From Pleodorina starrii (Eukaryota; Chlorophyta; Chlorophyceae; Chlamydomonadales; Volvocaceae), in NCBI GenBank assembly GCA_030267565.1, contig BRXU01000012.1, positions 1,610,501 through 1,674,500 of the forward strand: a stretch of 64,000 nt of DNA, read 5' to 3'. Positions 34,585 to 44,300 of the stretch are shown here, in pieces. Each line of letters starts with the position of its first letter. Position 1 is the first letter of the stretch. Under the pieces are notes generated by a model. That model was not told the DNA's origin and searched no databases. It saw only the letters and a list, made by a program, of their open reading frames with translations. The position numbers were made by a program, and so were the translations under genes.

Positions 34585-34910
34585 GGTGTCGGCTTCCTTG
34601 AAGCCGGAAAAAGGGCGGGGCCCCACCAAATCCGTACGGGTGGAGTTGAGTGCTAGGGCGGCGAGGGCGTGAAGTGTGTGAGAGTGTCGACATTCCTGCT
34701 GATAGACAGCCAGAGCTGTTTCCCGAAATGCCTGCTAGCCGAGTCGTTAGCAAGGCCTGCCGGCGCCGCGCGAAGCGCGCCATCCCGCCGGGTGCATGAG
34801 CGCATGTGCGCATCGACCGAAATACGGCATTTCCAAAGCGAGCGGCGAGGGCGTCAACTGTGAGAGTGTCGACATTCCTGCTGATAGGCAGCCAGAGCTT
34901 TATACCTGAA
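34585..34910. repeat. repeat ends shared with 22.1-22.2 and 23.84-23.93 kb
   Basis: GGCTTCCTTGAAGCCGGAAA, followed by GGGGCCCC and CCGTACGGGTGGAGTTGA, matches 23845-23920 on the opposite strand. GAGAGTGTCGACATTCCTGC occurs twice here and once near 22170 (opposite strand). These appear to be ends of one repeat family. Confidence 0.6.
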
Positions 34911-34934
34911 ATGCCTGCGGCTTCAGCAATCCGA

Positions 34935-35680
34935 CCTCCCTTTCGGCCCCGCCCGCTGCTGCTGCTGCCGGGCGGGCCGCCAGCCGTCGCCGCCACCCCC
35001 GGCCCCGCCGCCCGCTGCCCCGTCCCGCCGCGACCCCCGCTGTTGCTGTTGCCGGGCGGGCCACCAGCCGTTGCCGCCGCCCCAGGCCCCGCAGCCCCCC
35101 GGCCCACGCCGCGACCCCCGCTGTTGCTGCTGCCGGGCGGGCCGGCGGCCGTCGCCGCCACCCCCGGCCCCGCAGCCCTCCGGCCCCCGCCGCGACCACC
35201 GCTGCTGCTGCTGCCGGGCGGGCCGCCAGCCGCCACCACCGGCCCCGCCGCCCGTCGCCCCGTCCCACCGAGACCACCGCTACTGCTGTTGCCGGGCAGG
35301 CCGACGGCCGTCGCCGCCAGCCCCGGCCCCGCAGCCCCCCAGTCTCCGCCGAGACCACCGCTGCTGCTGTTGCCGGGCAGGCCGGCGGCCGTCGCCGACA
35401 GCCCCGGCCCCACAGCCCCCCAGCCTCCGCCGAGACCACCGCTACTGCTGTTGCCGGGCAGGCCGACGGCCGTCGCCGCCAGCCCCGGCCCCGCAGCCCC
35501 CCAGTCTCCGCCGAGACCACCGCTGCTGCTGTTGCCGGGCAGGCCGGCGGCCGTCGCCGCCAGCCCCGGCCCCGCAGCCCCCCAGTCTCCGCCGAGACCA
35601 CCGCTGCTGCTGTTGCCGGGCAGGCCGGCGGCCGTCGCCGACAGCCCCGGCCCCACAGCCCCCCAGCCTCCGCCCCGTGT
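34935..35680. repeat. 81-bp minisatellite, about nine units
   Basis: Units containing CCGCTGCTGCTGTTGCCGGG and AGCCCCGGCCCCGCAGCCCC repeat every 81 bp. Long frames on both strands (for example GNSSSGGLGGDWGAAGPGL repeats on the minus strand) follow from the repeat and are not called genes. The period equals that of the minisatellite at 31.2 kb and both share a CTGCTG core. Confidence 0.88.
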
Positions 35681-36011
35681 AACCGTTCTGAACTTTCCAT
35701 GTGAGGCGCCTGTGTTCAGGTGTCAGGCAAACTACAAGTGAAGAGCGCTCCTTGTGAGACGTCGCCTCTTCGCGGGCATTTCTCTCCGGACCTGGGAATT
35801 CCGCGTGGCTGTTTCCTCGCTGATCTAACGTTCCGCTATGGACCTATGATAATGTTACTGCGACTCAATGCTTAGCGTTGTATGGTTATCCACCTCTACG
35901 TCGGGTCCAACCCTCGGCCATGACCTCCTAGCTTTCCAGGGCCTCGGCTTGCAGCAATTCGAGGTGTAAAGGTATTTATATGATGTCAGGTTTGTAAGCC
36001 AGTAAGGATAT

Positions 36012-36889
36012 GAGGCTTTGGGTGGTCACCTCGCCGATGGCCATCAACGTCGGCCGCGCGCAGAATCCAAGGCACCTATGGGTTCAGCTAGCACATAGAA
36101 TGATGTGGCCACTATTGGTTTGCTCTACAGGCCAAGTTTCAGCGTCCGCGGATCCAGGCAACGGCTTCGTACGTAAGTGGGAGCCGACTGCCTCCGACCC
36201 GCTTGCGCGTTTGGGCAAAGACTGCGTGCGAGGTGGTTGGCGCTGGCGGGGGCCCTATGCGAGTTGGGGCGCGATTTAGGCGAGGCCGTCGACTTGCATG
36301 ACATCGCTGACACACGCACTGACGGGCACACCCAAATCCCAAAGCTTCTGCCGCGCGGTCGCAAGCGCAGGGCATTCCAGTAGAAAGTGCTTCTCATCCT
36401 CCACAGCACTGCTCGAGCGACACGCCTTGCACACACGTAGTTCCCTAGACCTACTGCTCTCGCTATTAATCGCCAAGTCAGACACACACAGACGAAAACG
36501 AAGTAAGGAGCGGTGGTGCGCAGGAGGGATGTACCCCTCGAACTGCTTCGGCAGCCCCATCCAGTGCTTGTAACGGCACATCTTGACACCGGGCTTCCTG
36601 CCGTCCGAAACGAAAGCGCCCGGATCCACAGCCAACCTGTAACTGCCCCAATCGTCGTTGACACGACCTCTGAGGGTGTCCATCAGCGCCTCAACGTCAA
36701 GCCTGCACGCAGAGTACCGTCTAACCCTGGTGTCGATGTTACCCACCGCCGCTTCGTCCGTGATTCAGGACCCGAATGACCTTGGAGCCCAGGGAAGCCC
36801 CAACCGTCTGCCTGCAGATCTGTTTCCAAAGCCAAACGAATCTCATGGCGAAAAGCGCTGTGGTACACATTGCTAGTGTCCTCCACCAA
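36012..36889 (-). mobile_element. LINE retrotransposon, C-terminal part and 3' tail
   Basis: The minus strand encodes LVEDTSNVYHSAFRHEIRL and, after a frame change, YIPPAHHRSLLRFRL, then VCKAC and DEKHFLLECP. This Cys/His knuckle is typical of the C-terminus of plant- and algal-type LINEs. Frame changes show that it is dead. The 3' tail (36012-36206) is duplicated inverted at 31853-32046. Confidence 0.7.
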
Positions 36890-37738
36890 ACTGTCTCAAA
36901 AACGAAAACTTAGCCCCTGGTGCCCGTAATGTGGGTCGGTGTGATTGGTAGATGTTGTCGTTGGATGTTGTCGTTACTGAATACGATGCGTCGTATGCAG
37001 AATAGTTTTTCAGGCACAATTCAGTTTTAAGTTCTCTATAAGCTTCAGTAATTGTATTCACGCGAGGTCGCTTCTATGTGTCAAATCGTTATACGCTCTG
37101 CCGTACACAAGCATCACCCTACATTACGGTGTTGGTGCAGCGGTTGTTGCCGACTTCTGGGCCCGCGTCGCGTCGTTCGCGGCCCTTGGGACCGCGCCGG
37201 CTGGTTGGGAGGCGGTCCCGGCGGATCACCCCTTCCTCGCCAGCCAGGCGGGCCGTGTTGTGTTTGTCGGCCCTCCGGACTCTGTCTCCCCTCCCGGCTC
37301 CCCCTGACGATTTCGGCTGGAGTGTTCCGCGGGCGCCTGTGTCCTGCCCTCTGTTTGCTTTGTCCTTACTTGCCGTGTGTGTGCTTGTCTTCGTCGGGGC
37401 GGCGGCGGCGACATGGTGTTGCGAAGTGATCTGCTCTGTGGCTGCTCTACCGTTTCTGGTTTGTCGGCTCGGTGGCAGGCGTCCTGAGGACGCTCTCTTG
37501 TTTGTCTGGTTTCGTTCTTCGTGCGAGACCTCTTGCGGGCCCTGTGCTTCTGGGGCTCTCTTTTCTGCTTTTTCCCACTTTGCGTGATGTGTGGGCTTGG
37601 TGCTGGTGGGCCTTGGAGGCTTGGCTTTCGGCACCCCTCCGTGGGTGCCCCTGGGGTAGGATGAACAGTCCGTCTAGCATGTACGGCTAGCAACCGATGT
37701 GAACATCGGTTCCCCTTGTAATCCTTGCATTCTAACCA
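36890..37738. mobile_element. about 850-bp insertion splitting the LINE
   Basis: LINE coding sequence stops near 37738 and resumes near 36889. The interval ends at its high-coordinate side with the two-hairpin motif seen at 22215 and 22733 (here minus strand, about 37678-37738). The rest is GC-rich with no recognised gene. Confidence 0.55.
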
Positions 37739-38205
37739 GATTCAACCCAATACAACTGAAGAGGCATCTGACCGAGTTCTCTAAACAACAACTGCAGAGG
37801 TGGGACTGAGGCTCCGACCAGCTGCTTCATAAACGAGATTTGCAGCTTGACCATACGGTCCCGGATAGCGGCCTCAAAATAACAGGAACGCGGAGCTTCG
37901 TTAGCCGGAAAACCCCTCTCTATCATGGCTAAAACCAAATCAGCGCCCCACAGCTGCGAGCCGTACGACAGAACAGAGCGAACTTGCGCGTTGAAACATT
38001 TCATGCCGACTGAAGGGAACAACAGCCCTTGCCGACGTAGCTTACTAAGCAGGGAGAACATGGCCCGGTGTTCATGGGCCCGGCTGAAATTCGTAGTGTT
38101 CGACAACCGTACACCTAGTGCCGTGCAAGGGCGCAAGGCCACACTATCGCGTGCCGACCGTTCCTTCTCCATGATTTCAATTTACGCAAGCTATAGGGTG
38201 CTGTA
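37739..38205 (-). mobile_element. LINE reverse-transcriptase C-terminal fragment
   Basis: A minus-strand frame reads MEKERSARDSVALRPC, then VRSVLSYGSQLWGAD and PPLQLLFRELGQMPLQLYW. This is the region just after the reverse transcriptase core in LINEs (a fixed YG..LW motif and a later L.ELG..P). It is truncated at its 5' end near 38205, where the inverted duplication begins. Confidence 0.75.
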
Positions 38206-38944
38206 ATTGCATTCATTTACTGCTATGGGGTGTCGGGACGAGTCGATTCATGCGGCCGTTGGCGGCCCAGTTTCTGTTTTTGCACCATGCAGCTTCGGCA
38301 ACCCGTCCTTCGAGGTGTTCTGGCCTACCCCGAGCTAGGTGGTTTCGTCTCCGCCAGGCCGCCTGCGGGACTGGTGCGTTGCGTTGCGTGGCGCCTCTCC
38401 GGCGGAACCCTCGTGGCCCTCCTCGGCCTCACCGTGAAGCGAGGTAACCAGCTAGGGTTTGGGCTTTGTCAGGATCTTCCTGACGCGTTTTAAAGGCATA
38501 GACGGAGCCATAGGCCGTGTTTAGGGCGACGTTCACGCTGGGGCCGAAACCGCTAGCATGCTGTATGTACACGTTTAGGGGCCAGCAACGAGTATTGCAC
38601 CTATGTCACAGTATGACATTTCAGGTCATGGCCAGGTGCCGGGGCCCCCCTGCATAGACCGGTGATTCAGGCCCTGTTTGCCACAGAACCGGAATCGAAA
38701 CCCATCCCAGTCAACGATGCGCCGAATCGCTGGGTGCCCGCTGCCTAGGCGAGAACTTATGGGGCTCAGTATATACGATGACAACGTATTACCACGAGAA
38801 ATTTCGAGATGCAGTCGAACCGAGTCAGCTAATGGGGCTTCGGCCCTGCCCGGGGAGTGGACCCCGTGAACAAAGTGGCCGTCTGTCACGTTGAGATGTA
38901 GCCCAAAGGCAGCGCAGAATGTATGTCCGGCCGCAAAGTTTGGC
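38206..38944 (-). repeat. inverted duplication, right copy, uninterrupted
   Basis: It matches 24890-24746 joined to 20897-20189 on the opposite strand, without the 3.85-kb insertion found there. The 37-nt target sequence occurs once, near 38260-38300. Confidence 0.82.
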
Positions 38945-38960
38945 TACTGCTGCTGTCCGG

Positions 38961-41377
38961 CTGCATACGAATCACAACAATAAGACGAGCAGCCGTGTCA
39001 TGGCGAGCCACACTGTTACACGGAGGCTCTTGCCCTAGCAGAAGCTGCAACTACTTGTTGTGCTTTCAATACGGCTGCCACCCCCACCGCGTGCAAGAAA
39101 CAACTCTGAATCCAGCTCTGTGCTTAGCGAGGCACAGATGTCGCAGGCTACAGGTTGGTGCTAACTACAGACGCCGTACTGTACGATAGTTGATTGACAT
39201 TAGAACAACCGACGCAGCGACAGGAAACGTGCCTTGCCAGGGCTGAGATTCTTCGGGCTCTAAAGCCAATCTTCGTGTCCCCACGTTGGTTGGGTCAACC
39301 TGTACGCTGTCCCCGTACTGTACGAGCTGCCCTGGACGCCCGACTGGCCGCCAGGTTCGTCCATCTTCCTGCTTACACAACTCGCGCACTCGGCGCATGA
39401 CTCTAGCCAAGCCAATTAGTAACCGGCAATCACGCCCACACAAGCTATTGCCACCACCGCCGCCGCCCCCGTTGCTGACTCCTGCGCCTACTTCCCGCAC
39501 TTGCCCTCTCCCTCCTCCGCCGCTGCAGCGCCGATCAGCGCCGCCAGATTGGTCAGCGTCAGCACCCTCGCCCTCTCCATCGATAGTCCGCCGCTGCGCA
39601 TCCGCGCCCGCAGCTCCCGCACCTGCTGCGCTGCCGAGTTGGCCGCCCCTGCCGGCACCCGCTCCGCCATGAGGGCCGCCAGCGCACGCACCGTGGCCAG
39701 GCGGCCGCCACCCGGGCGCGCCTCCAGCACCCCGACCAGCGCCGCCAACGCGGTGCGCAGCCTGAGACGACCGTCGCAGCTGTCCAGACACGGCGGCAGC
39801 AGGCCGGCGGCAGCGGCACGCTCCACCATAGCGGCGGCGGTGCCGGGGCCGCCAATGCTGCCTATGCCTCCGTCACCATGGACGCCGCTGCTTAGTTTGT
39901 GCTGGCTCAGCTGCTGTGGCTCAGGGGCGGTAGAGCCTTCGCTCGCCTCGAGCGAAGAATGTGTCGATGGGGTGACTGGCAGGCCGCGGTTTGCAACTTG
40001 CAGCGAGAGGGCCCCGCCGTGTCCTCCAACGACAGCAGCAACTTGCAACGGTGCCGGCACACCCGCAGGCCGCAGGATCTGCACCAGCGCCTGCGCCTGC
40101 GCTGCACTGACTGTCCCGCGCTGCACCATCGCCGCCGCCGTGCGCTCCGGAACTACAAGCAGCCCCAGCGACGTGGCCCACCGGCCTCGCCCAACGCGCT
40201 GCAAGCCCCGTGCCTCCAAGGCCGCTGCCAGTGCGGCCTCCTGTCGTGTCGCGTGCAGCAGCCGCACCAGCCGGCGGCCTGCCACCAGCCAGGGCGCTAC
40301 GGACCGCACGTAGGCCTCCCGCGCTGCGTCTCCTCGGAGATCGCCGGGCATGCCGTGTCGTCGCCCCGGCGGCGGCCGCAGTACGGTTGGCAGGCGGATG
40401 CAGGGCAGGCACGTCACGCCATCCACATCGGTCGTGACAGATGTGGGCGGCGATCCCTGCACCGCCACCACCACCGCACCGGCGGCTCCTCCGCCTTTCA
40501 GCGGCCTCCCAGGAGACCCCGACGGCGGCTTCTGCTGGCCGGTCGCTGCAGCAGGTGGCGACAAGGGCGCGGCCGACACCGCCGCCGCCGCTAACGGCAG
40601 TGCCGACGGGCAGCTGACAACAGGAACAGGAACACCAGGCCCCCGGGGCGCCGCCAAGGCCGCCACCGCAGCGCTCACCGCGTCCCCCGGCTGAGGCCGC
40701 CGCAGCGCCTCCAGCAGGGCCTCCTCGCTGATCTCGACGGGCGAGCGCAGCAGCACGGCGTCGGCCCATGGGTCAAGGCCCTTGGGCAAGTGCTCTCCGT
40801 ACCCACCCTCTCCATCCTCTCCCACCTCCGCACCCGAAAGCACGCGGAGCAGCGGCGCCGCGAGAAGCCGGGAGATCTGGAAGAGCTGGTCGCAGTTGGG
40901 GTGGAGGCCCCCAGTGTCCTGGTGGATGGGCTCCAGGGCATCCAGTACGGCTGTCAGGTGCTCCAGGGGGGTGAGGCCCTGCTGGCCGCCTCGCTCAGCC
41001 TCCCGCGAAACCAACGAACACAGGCTCACGTGTATCTGCGGTGCAAGCGTGCGTGTCTGTGTGAGTCGTTTGTGTGTGGGTGTGTATGTGTGTGTGCCCG
41101 CGTGTGTACGTGTGTCTTTCCGTGTGTCTACACATGTGTGTATGGTACGAAGGCAAAGCGCTGGCGGGGCAGGGTGTGGGAGGCAGCAGGGAGGTGGTCT
41201 CAAAACCAGCCGCCCTCGTCGCACTCAAAGGTTGGGTTACGGTGAAGCAGATCACATGCACGCCGCTGCCGCAGCTTGTCTCGCCGGGGGATAAACGACG
41301 AGGTGTCATCTACAAACAATGATCACTCTACAAACACCGCGACCCAGCCCGTATCAGAGGCGCCCAGTCAGTCAGTC
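38961..41377. repeat. 2.42-kb direct repeat, right copy
   Basis: Same orientation as 12837-15256 and nearly identical. Here the last exon is continuous with the rest of the giant gene, so this copy is the functional one. Confidence 0.93.
39373..39377 (-). terminator. TGTAA polyadenylation signal of the giant gene
   Basis: Minus-strand TGTAA, 111 nt past the stop codon at 39488. A second TGTAA lies at 39016-39020. Confidence 0.55.
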
Positions 41378-44300
41378 AGTCTGGTGATTTTGACGGACCT
41401 TGATCGCCAGCTGCTGGTCGGGGTGCGGCGGTGACTGGGACTGAAAGAACAGCAACCCGAACAGCAAGCCCATCTGTCGAGGAGTCAGGCGCCGCGGGTC
41501 GCTCCCCGACCCTACAACGCAGCACCCATCATCATCACCGCCGTTGACGGCCGCTTCCGCATCCACCCCATGCGGATTCCCCTCGCCGCCTTCCTCCTCC
41601 CCAGTGGGCAACCGCCAACCGGCTCCGCCGGCAGGCACCATCGCATCGCGCTGCGCGTCCACCGCCATCTGCTGCCCCTCCTCTTCCACAGCGGCCAGAT
41701 GCGCCTCCAGTATCGGTCGGATGGCCTGTGCCAGGCTCCTCACCGCCGGCGGGGAGAGGAGGTAGGAGCCCGGCTGCTCCCGCTGCAGCTCCGACCGCAG
41801 CTTGGTCTGGCGCTGGGCACGTGCGGCTGCCCAGCTGTCCCTCGCCAGTTCCGCCGCCCAAGCTGCGGCGCGGCGCGGCTCTCCAGGCAGCAGCGCCTCC
41901 ACCACGAGGTGCAAGTGGTCGGAGCGGCAGACGGAGCGGTAAGCCATCTCTGCCTGGTGGAGACCCCCTGCGGCATTGGGTGGAGGGGGTTGGCAGCTTG
42001 GTTCCGCCAGGTCGGTGGGTCGGTGGGTCGGTGGGTGGGGCGCAAAGAACAGAGGGGTAGGAAGGGGCAGGAAGAAGCAGGTATGGCGCCAAGGGCAACA
42101 TATTGATAAATATGTTTAATATGGGGGCTGGGCTCGTGAGCCGCAACAGCGTACAATGCAAATACGTACCAGAAGGACTGGACTGGAGTGGACTGGGGCA
42201 ACGATAGCAGGGTAAACGTGATTGCTCTTGCTTGCGCTCGTGAGGCCGCTCGTGAGGTGCCAACCATTACATTCCTGCACGACCCCTCCTGATAAATACG
42301 GCAGCCACATCGACCCGCCGACCCACGGACGGACGCACCTAGCTCGAGGGCTGCCTCCAGGAATCGGAATAGCGCCGCTGACTGCCGCTGCACCTGCTGA
42401 GCTATGTCCCGCTGACACGCCACCTCTGAGCTGATCTGGTATATGACCCTCCACACCTCCCCACAGCCCAAGCCATCCAGCCGCCGCAGCAGCACCGCCA
42501 GCAGATGCAGCGCCTCCGCCGCCTCACCCAGCCCCAGACCCGGCCCCAGCACCGGCGACAGCGACGGTCCCGGCCCCGACGGCGCCACATCCTGCTGCTG
42601 TACGAGCCGTGCAAGGTGACGCACCAGCCGGACAGCCAGCCCCGCATAGGGCCCCGCCGCGGGGCCAGGCGCGTCGCGACCTTTGCACCCAACCGCTGCC
42701 GCGGCCGGCCACGCTGACGGCGCCGGCTCCTCAGCCACCGCCCCGCCCCTCCTGGGTGTATACCGGTAGTCGATGCTGTGCATATCCGCCGCCGCTCCGC
42801 CGCTGCTGCCACCGTAACGTTTTGCAGGGATACCTAGGCGGTAACGGAGTGCGATCTCTGCGTGCGCCCGCACACCGCTGTCCGCCAGCTCCCGCAGCAC
42901 TGCCAGGTAGGCCGCCACACCCAGGCGGCCCACGCTGTCGGCGTCAGCCAGGGACAGCAGCAGCGCGCGGCGGTTCTGCGCCTCGCTGGTGCCGCAGCGC
43001 CGCAGGCAGCACAGCAGCTCGCCCAGATCCATCCCATGCTGCTGCTGCTGGCGGCAGCTCTGCGGCTGCTGCTGGCGGCAGCTCACGTGTAGCCGCGCGA
43101 GCAGCCCCGCGTGCACGGCATCTGGCAGGGGCAGACCAGTCCCCACCAGGCTGCACCGCAGGGCCCGCTCCAGGTGCGGGGTGGGGACCAGATGCACCAC
43201 CGCCTCAAGAGACAGCAGCCGCAGCAGTACCACGGCGGCTAGCCGCGGCAGCGGGCCGCCCTCATCAACACCTTCCCTACAGCCGCTTGCGGTGGTGGTG
43301 GTGGTGGTGGTGGCGCTACTCGTGATTGTGGTGGTGGTTGGTATGGTCGAATCGATCAGGGCGGAAGCCAGCGCGGCTAGCTCCCCCGGCGGGAGCTCCT
43401 CCATGGCCAAGTGCCAGGTTGCAGTGCCGGCAGTGGACGGGTTCGGTTGCGCTTGCTGCAGCGGCCGTTGCTGCTGCTTCAGTGGCGATGCTGATGCCGG
43501 CGGCTGTGCCCAGGATACGCTAGCACGAGGAGCCGGCGGCGGCTCCTCATCTCCCTCCGCAGCGGCCGGCATCAGTGCAGACAGAACAGGCAGCACCGTC
43601 ATGATGGACGCGGAGGCAGTCACCAGGAAGCGCACGACCTGCGGAATAGCGGTAGGTGGCGGAAGGGCGGTGCTAGTCAGCGTGATCCGCTGAGCGCATG
43701 AAGGTCAGGACTCAGGAGGGCAACGAGTAGGAAAATGAAATAAATGACGAAGACCGTCCCTGTTGCCGGGTGTGGCGATCAGTGGGCCGATCAGTGGGAT
43801 GGCCGCAGCGCAGCATGTGTGCGTGCGCGTTTCCGTGTTGCTGTCGTATTGTAGATACCCTGGAAAATTGTGCTCGCATGTCGACAACAAGTCATCAGGA
43901 CCATTAGCTCACCCTCACGGCTTGCACCGGTGCCATCCATGTCAGCAGTGCTCCGCCGCGTGCTCCCGCACCGCTGCTGCTCAGCCGCGCCACCAGAGCG
44001 CCCATTTGTGGCTGCGGCAACTTGAGACCCCGCACCTCCAGAGCTGCCAGGAAGGCCGGCACATCCGCCAGGAGAAGATCTGATGAAAGTGCTGGCAGGG
44101 CCAGGTGCACCAGCGCTGCTGCGCTGGCCCGGGTAACACTGCTTTCATGACTAGCACTGCTGGGCAGGCAGTAGCAGACAGCCAGCGCCGCCACCCGTGG
44201 CTCCAACGGTCGCTGCAGTGGGTGCAATACCTCCCCTTCACCGTAACTCTGGCTGTCCAGCTCCTGCACCAGCTCCTGCTCCTGCTCCTGTGTACGGTAC

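Noticed and set aside
34142..35741. 504- and 311-codon Gly/Ser- or Pro-rich frames
   Set aside because: Produced by the 81-bp minisatellite on either strand.
31853..36206. A 4.4-kb DNA transposon with 195-bp terminal inverted repeats
   Set aside because: The right repeat is simply the 3' tail of the adjoining LINE, so the inverted pair is better explained by two LINE fragments; no transposase is present.
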